From a virus: a DNA stretch of 27,211 bases. Location of the stretch: positions 1-27,211 of IMG/VR virus record IMGVR_UViG_3300030102_001215. One strand, 5' to 3'. Below are positions 1 to 8,169 of this stretch, piece by piece. The notes below the pieces were generated by a model. It ran no database searches, had not been told where the DNA came from, and saw nothing but the letters and a program-made list of their open reading frames with translations. A program made the position numbers and the translations under genes. Position 1 is the stretch's first letter, and each line of letters begins with the position of its first letter.

Positions 1-2
1 AT

Positions 3-938
3 TGTAAATATAGAAGAATACTTACAGGTTCTCCTGTAACTAAATCACCATTAGATTTATATAGTCAATGCCAGTTTCTTGATCCCTGGCTACTAGATCA
101 TCAATCTTATTATACATTCCGTGCTAGATATTCTATATGTAAAAAAATACAAGTTAATGGTCGTCAAGTAGAAATAGTAGTAGGATACAGAAATCTTGGT
201 GAGCTATCTGATAAGATAAAACCTTTTTCTAAAAGAATATTAAAAGATGATTGTTTAGATTTACCTGAAAAAAGTTATGTCAAGCATTATGTTGAGCTTA
301 CAAAAGAACAAAAGAAAGTATATGAACAAATGAAAAAAGAAGCAATAGCTTTTTTAGATGGTAAGATGCAATCTTCAGCTACAGTTATGACACAACTAAT
401 GCGATTACATCAAATTACTTGTGGACATTTTACTGCAGATGATGGCACTATAAAAGATTTACCTTGTAGTAGGCTCGCTGAATTAATGAGTATATTAGAA
501 AATGTAGAAGGTAAAACTATTATTTGGTCTCATTACACGCACGATGTAAGAAGAATAATTAAAGAAATAAAAAGAGTATATGGTGATGATGCTGTTGTAG
601 ATTATTATGGTGCAACAGATACAGACGCAAGATCAGCTAATATTAAAAAATTTCAAACAGATGATAAATGTAGATTTTTTGTAGGCACTACACATACAGG
701 TGGTTATGGTATTACATTAACTGCTGGTAGTAATATGATTTATTTCTCAAACGGTTATGATCTTGAAAAACGTCAACAATCAGAAGCACGTATTGATCGT
801 ATAGGCCAAACACAAAAAATGACATATATTGATATAATGACTCAAGATACTATTGATGAAAGAATTGTAAAAGCTTTGCGTAACAAAGTTAATATTGCAA
901 ATAAAATAATGGATGAAGATTTTAGAGAATGGATATAG
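3..938 (+). CDS. SNF2-family DNA helicase/ATPase, C-terminal part (5' end outside window)
   Basis: The reading frame is open from the left edge, so the gene is cut by the window; an internal ATG at 330 is not its true start. About 311 residues are visible. Seen: motif III LTGSP at visible residues 7-11, then the second RecA-like lobe with motif V-like TGGYGITLTAGS and motif VI QSEARIDRIGQTQ (the Q-x4-R-x2-R-x-GQ signature), followed by the usual IDERI segment. These are classic marks of the SNF2/DEAD-like superfamily 2 ATPases; phage members act in DNA replication, recombination or remodelling. The Walker A and DExH motifs must lie upstream and cannot be checked. It is the only large gene on the plus strand and converges on the virion operon, so it probably belongs to the early/middle replication module. 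The exact role is inference. Confidence 0.9.
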   Translation, partial: CKYRRILTGSPVTKSPLDLYSQCQFLDPWLLDHQSYYTFRARYSICKKIQVNGRQVEIVVGYRNLGELSDKIKPFSKRILKDDCLDLPEKSYVKHYVELTKEQKKVYEQMKKEAIAFLDGKMQSSATVMTQLMRLHQITCGHFTADDGTIKDLPCSRLAELMSILENVEGKTIIWSHYTHDVRRIIKEIKRVYGDDAVVDYYGATDTDARSANIKKFQTDDKCRFFVGTTHTGGYGITLTAGSNMIYFSNGYDLEKRQQSEARIDRIGQTQKMTYIDIMTQDTIDERIVKALRNKVNIANKIMDEDFREWI

Positions 939-984
939 CGATTATAGTCCCCACTATAATCAATCCCGGCAGCTGAGTGCCTAA
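913..984 (+). CDS. Possible 23-codon small ORF overlapping the helicase end (doubtful)
   Basis: An ATG at 913 opens a 23-codon frame (+1 relative to the helicase) that runs past the helicase stop through the inverted repeat at 940-961 and ends with TAA at 982-984. The predicted peptide is rich in Tyr, Ser, Asn and Gln. No strong Shine-Dalgarno sequence precedes it. It is listed because it reads right through an otherwise non-coding, unusually GC-rich junction; chance is a fair alternative. Confidence 0.15.
   Translation: MKILENGYSDYSPHYNQSRQLSA
940..961. repeat. Perfect 9-bp inverted repeat between convergent genes
   Basis: GATTATAGT at 940-948 and ACTATAATC at 953-961 are exact reverse complements separated by CCCC. 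The hairpin sits in the 59-bp gap between the stop codons of the plus-strand helicase and the minus-strand virion operon, the expected place for a bidirectional terminator. Neither strand has a T-run after the stem, so it is not a textbook intrinsic terminator. A second weak stem (GGCA/TGCC, about 967-981) follows in a GC-rich patch. Confidence 0.5.
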
Positions 985-997
985 CCTCCCAAAATAA

Positions 998-1195
998 CTA
1001 CAGTTTTTCGAATAGTATTACTATAATAGTAAACATACCTGCTACTAAAGCAGTCATTGCATAACGCATATGATTTTTAATTTCTTTAATATCGTTCTCT
1101 ATTCCTGAAATTTTTTGGTGAGTTTGTTTTTGCATAATACGACAAAGTTTTTCGTGTGATTCTATCTTCTCTAGTGCTAAATCTTTTCTAGGCAT
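998..1195 (-). CDS. Small coiled-coil protein with one C-terminal membrane segment (holin-like candidate)
   Basis: A 65-aa protein. Residues 1-43 are charged and predicted helical/coiled-coil (heptad-like run around residues 8-42). Residues 46-62 form one hydrophobic stretch (AMTALVAGMFTIIVILF) ending in a short charged tail. This layout matches small XhlA-like phage membrane proteins and some holins; by that analogy it may help lysis or anchor a virion or lysis factor in the inner membrane. It is the last gene of the operon, and its ATG overlaps the stop of the 1346-aa gene by one base (TAATG), which suggests coupled translation. No endolysin is visible in the window to support a lysis cassette, so the function is inference from topology and position. 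Confidence 0.7.
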   Translation of the reverse strand: MPRKDLALEKIESHEKLCRIMQKQTHQKISGIENDIKEIKNHMRYAMTALVAGMFTIIVILFEKL

Positions 1196-4100
1196 TATGC
1201 CAGTCCTCTTGATCTTAGTTTAATTTGTTTCTCTTCTTCAGATAATAGAGCATTCTCAACCGGCGTCAATCCCTGATTCATGACGCCTGCTGCTGGAATA
1301 GCCGCAGTCTGAACCACTTGTTGATTAGGCATTGGTGTATCTGGTAATGCTGATTGACCTTCTGGATCAGAGTCAGGTAAAAAATCTTCAAGCTCTAAGT
1401 CAAATTCATCAAATAAAGTTAGACTTTGCATAGCAGCATTCATCGCTCTCAATGTAGGTTCTGCTTCAAAGAATACGTTTGCAATACCTGCTCTTTGTGC
1501 AAGGTCTTGAAATCTTTCTTGTAGTCCTTCTGATGGAAAGAAAGGATCAAATACTCCAGCAGTAAGCTCGTTGTATTCAGATTTTAGATTTCTTTTATCA
1601 AATATTTCATAAGTTTTAGAAGGTGATATTCCAATAGTTCTAGCATTATCAATTGTATTTAACATTTTTTTACGTGCATTAAAGATTTGTTTATTAGCAA
1701 TATAATATCTTTCAATAACATCTTGTGCAGTTTTCATTTCAGTAGGATCAATCTCACCTGTAAATAATTTTCTAGAATCTGATATTGCTTTTTGATATTC
1801 AAATAATTTAAATCCTAAAGATTTTTCTGGATCAACTTTGATAGGTCTAAACCCAAATATACCAGCAAGCTCCTTTGGCACTTCATATATTTCACCACCT
1901 TTTCCAGGTGCTCCTGTAAATCCTTTTATAGTTCTTTGGAAAGGTTGTGTTGTAGGCATCAAAGTTTTAGATAAGTGTTGCATGATAGTTGCAATTTTTT
2001 CTGGTTCAGGTGTTTGATCGTTATATAGTTGTCTACCTTCTCTTGTTCTTCCTTCTCTAAACCATATGTCCATAAATGCTTCTGTGTAAATAGATTCAGA
2101 TATAAATGGTGATGCAGTCTGACCAGCAGCTTCTGCAATACCCTGAACAAAACCTTTCAGTAAAACTTCTTCGTCTTCTACACCTTCTTGAATACTTCTA
2201 AGTACAGTCTGAAAAGGTCTAGTTAAAGTGTCATATACATTATTCTGAGACCAGTTAATGTAATAAAGATCATCTGTTTCAGGATCTCTTATATAAATTT
2301 TTTGTGAATCTTTTGCCCACGGTGCAACAAAGTCATTAGCAGCATCTGCTTCTTCGTTAGATACACCAAACATTGCTTGTGATCCTTTAATTAATCCATA
2401 AGGTATTGCACCCATTGCAAGTGTAGTTCCAATTAATCTTTTCATAGCTAAACCTTTCATTGGATTTTTACTTGTAATAGGATTTATTTTACCAGTTAAC
2501 GGATCCTTCATATCTTTTATTATTTGTCTGAATATACCTGTACCTGTTCTAAATACTTCTGAGGGCCAAGACATGAAGTTACCAAAAGGTGACATACGTG
2601 CTGCTCTTACAAACTCACCAACCTTTGCATAGTTTGGAATTGTATCTTGCACTATTGCAGCTACTTCTTTTTTAAGTGCATCATCAGATATTTTAACACC
2701 TGATTTTTTATATGCATTACCTCTTTGTAATAACTGAGTTTCATATCCTATAATTTTCCAAATATCATCTTCAGCTACATACATATCTTGCATAAACTTT
2801 GCACCTTTTTTAATTCCTCTAGATGTTTTCTTACCTAAAGTATTAATCATAGGTTTTAAAATACTATCTGTTGCAATATTACCTTCACCAAATCTAACAT
2901 CTTTCATTAGATTTCTAAGATCACCAAGCCTTACGTTTGTATTTGTAATACCTAACTCTAAATACTCTCTATATCTTTCTTGTGATATAGGTTTTCTAGG
3001 TCCTCCTACTTGTACACTACCAAAGGCTCTATTCATTGCTTTTCCAAATCCTGGTCCAACAGTTCCATTTGCAAGTGCAAATGCACTAGAACTTAAAAAG
3101 TTTCTTATGTGTGTAGGTATAGATAAAATTGTTTTTGCATACTGTGCACCTGCTTTAGGTGTTAGTAGTAAGTTACGCCAAGCCCAAGAAAAAGTTTTAC
3201 CTAATGCACCTTGACCTTCAGCTTCACCTCTCATCCAGTTTTGAATATTACTTACGTTAGTAAAACCTTCTGCTATCTCTCTTGTAGTGAATGTGTTTGC
3301 TAATCTATTAATTAGTACACCATCTTTAAAATATTCTTTTACATAATCGTCCATCGGTACAATATCTGCTTCAGGTCCAAAAGCTCTTTTTGCAATTAGT
3401 GGACTACCATGAAAAAATCCTCTTTGACCTAATGGTGTATCTGATTTAGCTGCTGCTTTCATTGCATCATCTACATCTAATATTTCATCAAACAATTGAT
3501 TCTTTCTAGCAATAGTAGATAGTCTATTCATACCTTCAAAAATTGAGTGTCTTACATCTTCAATCTCACCAAATAATTCTCTGAATACTTTAGATCCTTT
3601 TCCTATAACTTGTAATTCTTTCTTACCACCTGGTAAATCTTTTGTTAGTGTTTGTGCAAATGTTTTTAAACCTGTAGCATCATCTGCAGCTTTAGATAAA
3701 TTTTGATATGCAAATGTAGGTAATGTATCTTTTCTTGGATCCATTTTTCTAACTTGTTTTATAATATCATTGACCATACCTTCTGCTTCTAATTCAGTAA
3801 TAGGGTTTTTATTTTTAGCTGCATATCTCATAAATAAAGCTTTAGCATTATCTATAGAATCTTGAGTTGGTTTATATTTAGAAAAGAAACCTGCTTCTGC
3901 ATCTTCAAATATTTCAAATGTATTACCAATATAGTTTTTAACTCTGTTACCCATTATCTTTCTTAAATCTCTAGTAACACCTGTTGGTAAATCTACCTTA
4001 GCACCTGGACCTGCTGCAGTTATTTCTAGTAAGTCATTAAACTCTTTTCTAGTTTTAGTTAAAACTTCTACAATATTATCAGCCACAGGGTTTCCTTTTT

Positions 4101-5235
4101 CTGCACCCATTCTTTTGGTAATTATTTTTCTAAGTTGATTTTTTAAATTAGAATCTATTGGAGCTGTTAAATCTCCTTCAAATAAAGTATTATCTAATAC
4201 TTTTAAAAATTCTTTTCTTTCTGCAACACTAGATGCATTAAAAAATTTTCTAAATTCTGGAAATACTTTATCAACTTCTGTATCTATACGAGCTACCATT
4301 TCTTCAGAAAAGTTTGTATCTCTCATTTGTCTTGCTTTTTGAGTTTGTTTAGATGCAGCAATTTCTCCAGGTTTAGTACCTCTAAATCTAAATACACTTG
4401 CTAATTTATCTAGTCCTCTTTCTATCTTTGAACTGCTGTAAGCTAATTCTTTTCCTCTTTTAGCTAATGTTTTTGCACCTGCTCCTACACCATAAACAAA
4501 TGGTGTAAGTAATATTGATTCAGATCCAAACTTTAATCTGTTTGCTAATTTTCTTGTTGCATCTTCTGCTGGATCTTCTGAAATATCTTTATCTAGTTCT
4601 GTAGGACCACCTTCAAACAAATCTCCAAACGTTCCTATTTTTTCTACATCAGCTACTAAGGTTTCTCCTGCTGCACCACCCGCAACTATTGCTGCAAATC
4701 TTTGTTTACCAGATAAATCATTTAATTGTTTTACTTTAGCTGTCCCTTTTTTAAGATTCTTACCTTTAAAATTTACATACTTACCGGCTCTTTTTGCTTT
4801 TAAGGCTCTGGCTGCCATGGTTGCTGCTTTTGCACCAGCACCACCAGGTACACCTATTTGAATTAATGCTTCTGTTAATCTTCCAACTGCTCTTTGTTCT
4901 GCAATTTCTTCAAAAGGATTTAAGTCATCAAAAAATTGTTCAACTGCTGCTGCTGTATTTGTATCTCCACCTAAGTCAATTAACTCTGCACCTAGTGATA
5001 CAACACCTTCACCAACTTTAATTGCTCCGGATGCTAGACCTGCTGCAAAAGCAGTAGCCCCACTTACTTCGTTATTATCTTCAGCTTCAGGTAATTCAAT
5101 ATCAGTTTCATCAATACCTGCTTTAACTAAGTCTTGTTTGTTTTGTTCTTGTGATTGTTTTTGTTTTTCTTTACCAGGTATAGATTTCTCTAAGACCAGT
5201 TTCCCTGTAATTGGATCTATGACTAGAGTAGCCAT
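1195..5235 (-). CDS. Very large putative internal virion / DNA-ejection protein (1346 aa)
   Basis: The largest gene of the window. Seen: a charged Gln/Lys/Glu-rich N-terminus (residues 1-60), a Gly/Ala-rich amphipathic region (about 60-110), long helical middle regions with many Lys/Arg/Glu, a hydrophobic Ala/Gly/Leu/Ile stretch near residues 925-955 that could enter a membrane, and a short conserved-looking C-terminus (LTPVENALLSEEEKQIKLRS, near residue 1320). No recognisable catalytic motif of a lytic transglycosylase or peptidase was found by eye. Size, helical nature and position after three other putative internal proteins fit the large ejection proteins of podoviruses (role of T7 gp16), which are released into the host envelope with the DNA. 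That role is inferred from position and composition. SD GGAG precedes ATG 5235; its stop overlaps the next start. Confidence 0.75.
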   Translation of the reverse strand: MATLVIDPITGKLVLEKSIPGKEKQKQSQEQNKQDLVKAGIDETDIELPEAEDNNEVSGATAFAAGLASGAIKVGEGVVSLGAELIDLGGDTNTAAAVEQFFDDLNPFEEIAEQRAVGRLTEALIQIGVPGGAGAKAATMAARALKAKRAGKYVNFKGKNLKKGTAKVKQLNDLSGKQRFAAIVAGGAAGETLVADVEKIGTFGDLFEGGPTELDKDISEDPAEDATRKLANRLKFGSESILLTPFVYGVGAGAKTLAKRGKELAYSSSKIERGLDKLASVFRFRGTKPGEIAASKQTQKARQMRDTNFSEEMVARIDTEVDKVFPEFRKFFNASSVAERKEFLKVLDNTLFEGDLTAPIDSNLKNQLRKIITKRMGAEKGNPVADNIVEVLTKTRKEFNDLLEITAAGPGAKVDLPTGVTRDLRKIMGNRVKNYIGNTFEIFEDAEAGFFSKYKPTQDSIDNAKALFMRYAAKNKNPITELEAEGMVNDIIKQVRKMDPRKDTLPTFAYQNLSKAADDATGLKTFAQTLTKDLPGGKKELQVIGKGSKVFRELFGEIEDVRHSIFEGMNRLSTIARKNQLFDEILDVDDAMKAAAKSDTPLGQRGFFHGSPLIAKRAFGPEADIVPMDDYVKEYFKDGVLINRLANTFTTREIAEGFTNVSNIQNWMRGEAEGQGALGKTFSWAWRNLLLTPKAGAQYAKTILSIPTHIRNFLSSSAFALANGTVGPGFGKAMNRAFGSVQVGGPRKPISQERYREYLELGITNTNVRLGDLRNLMKDVRFGEGNIATDSILKPMINTLGKKTSRGIKKGAKFMQDMYVAEDDIWKIIGYETQLLQRGNAYKKSGVKISDDALKKEVAAIVQDTIPNYAKVGEFVRAARMSPFGNFMSWPSEVFRTGTGIFRQIIKDMKDPLTGKINPITSKNPMKGLAMKRLIGTTLAMGAIPYGLIKGSQAMFGVSNEEADAANDFVAPWAKDSQKIYIRDPETDDLYYINWSQNNVYDTLTRPFQTVLRSIQEGVEDEEVLLKGFVQGIAEAAGQTASPFISESIYTEAFMDIWFREGRTREGRQLYNDQTPEPEKIATIMQHLSKTLMPTTQPFQRTIKGFTGAPGKGGEIYEVPKELAGIFGFRPIKVDPEKSLGFKLFEYQKAISDSRKLFTGEIDPTEMKTAQDVIERYYIANKQIFNARKKMLNTIDNARTIGISPSKTYEIFDKRNLKSEYNELTAGVFDPFFPSEGLQERFQDLAQRAGIANVFFEAEPTLRAMNAAMQSLTLFDEFDLELEDFLPDSDPEGQSALPDTPMPNQQVVQTAAIPAAGVMNQGLTPVENALLSEEEKQIKLRSRGLA

Positions 5236-5237
5236 GT

Positions 5238-5945
5238 TTACTCCGTACCATCAACGTCTAATGGTTCTAAAGTTATTGGATTTAATTCTGTAAAACTACC
5301 GTCTGAGTTTCTTCTGTAAGCTTTTCCTTCACCAGGATCATATGTTAAACCTCCTATTGGAACTGCTCCAAAATCAGGTTCATACTTTTTACTTTTTTTA
5401 CTATATTCATAACCTAGTTCGTAATAAGGTTGATTCTTATGTTTTAATCTAAAGTCAGCTAAGTTAGCTGCACCTTGTTTAATTTGTGGAATATTTGAAG
5501 TAGAATATAAATCTGTTAATACTTCAAACTGTGCTTCATCTGTTTGTGCTGCAAAGAAATCTTTATTAGATGCTTTTATTCTAGCTAGTTTTTCAGCTCT
5601 TTCTCCTTCAATATCTAATGCTTCACCCTCTAGTGCTAATTTTTTTCTTAGTTGTCCTCTTGCAGATAAGTCTTTAAATAACTGAGCTGTGGGTCCTTTT
5701 GCAGCTGTAGCTATATCACCTAATGTACTACCTGTAGATGGTTGAGACATTAAATTTAATCCACCTTGAATTAAAAATTGATTTAATGGACTGATACCTT
5801 GATCAGGAAATTCTGATGCAACTCTTTCAAGTCTTTCCCTTGCTGATCCTGTAGAATAATTTTCTCTGTCTTTTATGTTAGACATAATTCCGTTCATGTT
5901 AGTAGAACCACCTCTAAACATTGGTCTTCTAAATACTCTACTCAT
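5238..5945 (-). CDS. Putative internal virion protein (235 aa)
   Basis: Not assigned to a named family. The N-terminal 40 residues are basic and Arg/Asn/Met-rich with no signal peptide. Residues about 40-150 are predicted helical with alternating charges (run rich in Lys, Glu, Ala around 90-125), followed by a C-terminal half with Tyr/Lys-rich and Gly-rich turns and an acidic tail. It lies between the 267-aa and 1346-aa genes; its ATG overlaps the stop of the 267-aa gene (TAATG) and its stop is 2 bases from the 1346-aa start. Such a run of helical proteins after the tail hub is where podoviruses keep ejection (internal core) proteins, so a structural or ejection role is the best guess. A scaffold-like or chaperone role cannot be excluded. 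Confidence 0.65.
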   Translation of the reverse strand: MSRVFRRPMFRGGSTNMNGIMSNIKDRENYSTGSARERLERVASEFPDQGISPLNQFLIQGGLNLMSQPSTGSTLGDIATAAKGPTAQLFKDLSARGQLRKKLALEGEALDIEGERAEKLARIKASNKDFFAAQTDEAQFEVLTDLYSTSNIPQIKQGAANLADFRLKHKNQPYYELGYEYSKKSKKYEPDFGAVPIGGLTYDPGEGKAYRRNSDGSFTELNPITLEPLDVDGTE

Positions 5946-6748
5946 TATTTTAATGCTCCGTAGATACCTGCTAATGTAGAACCTGCTCCTAATAAAGATG
6001 ATAATCCACTTGGATTAGGAGTAACTTCTTGAATTGATTTACCAGGATAACCAGCTATTAAACTCGTTACACCTTGACCATATTGTTGTGCAGCTGTTAA
6101 TGGTTGATTTAAATTTTGTATATTTAATTGTTGTTGAGCAGCTAGTTCAGCTTGTCTTTGTTGTTGTAATGTACTACCCATCGTACTTAGTGCACCAATG
6201 TCTGCTCCTTGTAATGCAGGTACTTGTCCTGCTAAATTCATTTGTTGACCAAATTGTTGTGCAGCTAATTGATTAGCTTGCCCAAAACCTTGTGATAATA
6301 ATTGTGCTTGTAGTGCAGCTCTGTTTCTATTTGATGCTGCGCCAAATTCTGCTTCAGCTACGCCTTGTCTTGCACCACCAAAAGCTCCTGCTTGAATTGC
6401 ATTTTGTGCTATTCCCGGTATTCCTTTTTGTGCTTGAATATCAAACTCTTGTAAAGTTGCATCAATAACATCTTGTTGATACGGAGACATAAAAGCTTGG
6501 TAAGCTTGTGGTCCTGTTGCTGCTTCTGCTGCTTGTATGTATGGTTGATAAGAACCAATACCAGCTTGTAATTTTTTTATTGCTTCTTGTTGTAACGGAT
6601 CTTGTCCAGCTACAAATTGTGGACCATATACTTTTGAAAGATCAGCAGCTTTATAATCACCTACTGCTGTTGATAGATCACCTAAATAAGTTTTACCTGC
6701 TGCTTCTATAAACTCTGGTGGTAATACTCTTGTTTCTGAAACTGCCAT
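5945..6748 (-). CDS. Putative internal virion/ejection protein, Ala/Gln-rich (267 aa)
   Basis: Strongly Ala-, Gln- and Gly-rich with long predicted helices (about residues 45-205), including a segment FMSPYQQDVIDATLQEFD near residues 106-123 and a Gln-dense stretch LAAQQFGQQMN later. I recall similar sequences in other marine phage virion blocks, always unnamed. The composition resembles small ejection proteins of podoviruses (T7 gp14 or P22 gp7 type), which form tubes across the cell envelope; this is inference, since no motif is diagnostic. C-terminal residues about 230-267 are Gly/Ser/Ala/Leu-rich and mildly hydrophobic. It is coupled by TAATG at both ends: to the 376-aa gene upstream and the 235-aa gene downstream, consistent with fixed stoichiometry. 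Confidence 0.65.
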   Translation of the reverse strand: MAVSETRVLPPEFIEAAGKTYLGDLSTAVGDYKAADLSKVYGPQFVAGQDPLQQEAIKKLQAGIGSYQPYIQAAEAATGPQAYQAFMSPYQQDVIDATLQEFDIQAQKGIPGIAQNAIQAGAFGGARQGVAEAEFGAASNRNRAALQAQLLSQGFGQANQLAAQQFGQQMNLAGQVPALQGADIGALSTMGSTLQQQRQAELAAQQQLNIQNLNQPLTAAQQYGQGVTSLIAGYPGKSIQEVTPNPSGLSSLLGAGSTLAGIYGALK

Positions 6749-7878
6749 TATACTCTCCCGCCTTTTTCTAATTTTTTCATCATGTCATACATACGTTGTG
6801 CACCTTTGTTGACATTACCGTCACCCATTCCTCTTACAGCGTCAGCTGTAAATACAAATTCGTTGTTTGATAACATTGCAGGAATGTCATCTGCCTTTTC
6901 TTTTACACCAACTGGAGGAATAAATCCACCTGTTTCTCGTAAATCTAGCTCAGTAATTCCAGCAGGATTTTGATTTAATGGTAAGTCCATGATGCCTGAG
7001 GCCTGAACCGCGTTTTCTTCTGGATTACCCATTGCAAAACCCATTCTACCACCATTAGCCATCTTTTCTTCATATCTTTCAAAGTCTCTAGTAACACCTT
7101 CACTAGCTTCACCAAAGAATGGCATTAACATTTTGTTATATTTTTCTTTTGTAATTTGTCCTTTTTCTAAAGCTTCATCTAAATACATTTTAAACATATA
7201 CATTGTAGTTGAAGGAGAAACACCACCTTTAGTTTCTTTTACAAACTCTAAATTTTCTTTTAATGATTTTTCTGCAGGCATTGGATTAGAAGTAGTTGTG
7301 TCTATTTGTAATCCTCTTGGAAGATCTTCCATATTATTACCTGTGTATGTAGGATCACCTGTTCCTTCATTGTATCCTATTCTACCACCATCAGCTTTAT
7401 ACTCAGCCATGTTAGCTTCTACAAATTCATTGACTTCTTGATCAGTAGCATTTTTATTTAGATTTCTATAATACTGTGAAAGATAACTTCTTAAAGCTGC
7501 AGGGTTTCTTTTTATTTCTTCTGCTTGTTCACCTGAAATACCTTCTGATGCAAATATACCAGCAAGTGCGCCTGCACCTAGTATACCTGCTTTACCTGCT
7601 AATTTATCTCCTAAAAAATTTTTAGCTCCGGATAACATAGATCCAAAAGGACTTTGCATAATATCTCCACCAATGCTTAAAGCTTTTAAAGGATTTAAAC
7701 TACCTTTACCAAAAAAACCAGCTAGTCCTCCAGGCATCAATGCATTAGCACCAAAACCTAATATAGCTGCTTTACCTATAGGTGATTTAACTATTTTTTT
7801 AACAGTCTTACCAATAGACTTTACTAGACTTCCTAGTCCGTACATTTGTCTTGGCATTTGTGATCTTGAAATTGGCAT
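6748..7878 (-). CDS. Putative virion protein with GGR[IMV] motifs (376 aa)
   Basis: Residues 10-115 form a basic then hydrophobic Gly/Ala/Leu-rich N-terminal region that could be membrane-active. Three GGR motifs occur: GGRIGY (164-169), GGRMGF (276-281) and a terminal GGRV (373-376). Residues 330-355 carry a motif of the type DDIPAMLSNNEFVFTADAVR that I recognise from many marine phage virion proteins without a known job. Function is unknown; the position (before the 267-, 235- and 1346-aa genes) suggests an internal/ejection or tail-tip protein. Unlike most neighbours it has no close Shine-Dalgarno sequence; a 39-bp AT-rich gap ahead of it contains a possible promoter with a near-leaderless start. 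Its stop overlaps the following ATG by one base. Confidence 0.65.
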   Translation of the reverse strand: MPISRSQMPRQMYGLGSLVKSIGKTVKKIVKSPIGKAAILGFGANALMPGGLAGFFGKGSLNPLKALSIGGDIMQSPFGSMLSGAKNFLGDKLAGKAGILGAGALAGIFASEGISGEQAEEIKRNPAALRSYLSQYYRNLNKNATDQEVNEFVEANMAEYKADGGRIGYNEGTGDPTYTGNNMEDLPRGLQIDTTTSNPMPAEKSLKENLEFVKETKGGVSPSTTMYMFKMYLDEALEKGQITKEKYNKMLMPFFGEASEGVTRDFERYEEKMANGGRMGFAMGNPEENAVQASGIMDLPLNQNPAGITELDLRETGGFIPPVGVKEKADDIPAMLSNNEFVFTADAVRGMGDGNVNKGAQRMYDMMKKLEKGGRV

Positions 7879-7881
7879 AAT

Positions 7882-7917
7882 TTTATTAATTATATATAAT
7901 AATCCCTTGTTTTACAA
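7882..7917 (-). promoter_or_regulatory. Candidate sigma70-like promoter before the 376-aa gene
   Basis: In the 39-bp gap ahead of ATG 7878, on the minus strand, TTGTAA (7912-7917) is followed after exactly 17 bp by a perfect TATAAT (7889-7894). Transcription would start near 7882, only a few bases before the ATG, giving a nearly leaderless message; the absence of a close ribosome-binding site fits this. The region is almost pure A/T, so a chance match is quite possible. Confidence 0.3.
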
Positions 7918-8160
7918 CTAGTCTGATCCTGCACCTAAAGGTGGCATTGCTGCTACTTTTATTTTTAAAGATCTTGTTATTTCTTCTCTGACTGTAGGAG
8001 TAGATGTATTTGCAATATCATCTTCAGCCTCTTTATCAGAGTTATATTCTTGATTAGTTCTAGTATTACGTAATACTACTTCAGTTTCACATTTTACAAC
8101 AGGCACTTTTTTGCCATTTATCATTGTGTATGCTACTTCGCCTTCTTCTATAAACGCCAT
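7918..8160 (-). CDS. Small conserved-type phage protein of unknown function (80 aa)
   Basis: An 80-aa, acidic, soluble protein with no membrane segment or signal peptide. The first 35 residues look like a small beta domain (EGEVAYTMINGKKVPVVKC region), the middle is Asn/Asp/Glu/Lys-rich, and the C-terminus (about residues 58-72) is helical and followed by a Pro/Gly tail. A good Shine-Dalgarno sequence (AAGGAG, about 5 bases upstream) supports the ATG at 8160. It sits between the 109-aa virion protein and the gap with a possible promoter. I do not recognise a named family. It is probably a minor virion or assembly protein because it lies in the structural operon. Confidence 0.65.
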   Translation of the reverse strand: MAFIEEGEVAYTMINGKKVPVVKCETEVVLRNTRTNQEYNSDKEAEDDIANTSTPTVREEITRSLKIKVAAMPPLGAGSD

Positions 8161-8169
8161 ATTTTCTCC

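Noticed and set aside
4794-5021. Leu-rich plus-strand frame inside the 1346-aa gene
   Set aside because: It is antisense to a coding region with matching codon structure; low-complexity Leu/His composition is typical of a shadow frame and there is no ribosome-binding site.
6034-6711. Two plus-strand Leu/Val-rich frames opposite the 267-aa gene that look membrane-like
   Set aside because: They mirror the Gln/Ala-rich sense codons (CAA/GCA read in reverse give Leu/Cys/Val), lack start signals and would be the only plus-strand genes in the operon.
7133-7921. Plus-strand frames opposite the 376-aa gene and the gap
   Set aside because: Shadow frames of the sense gene; no ribosome-binding sites, no family resemblance.
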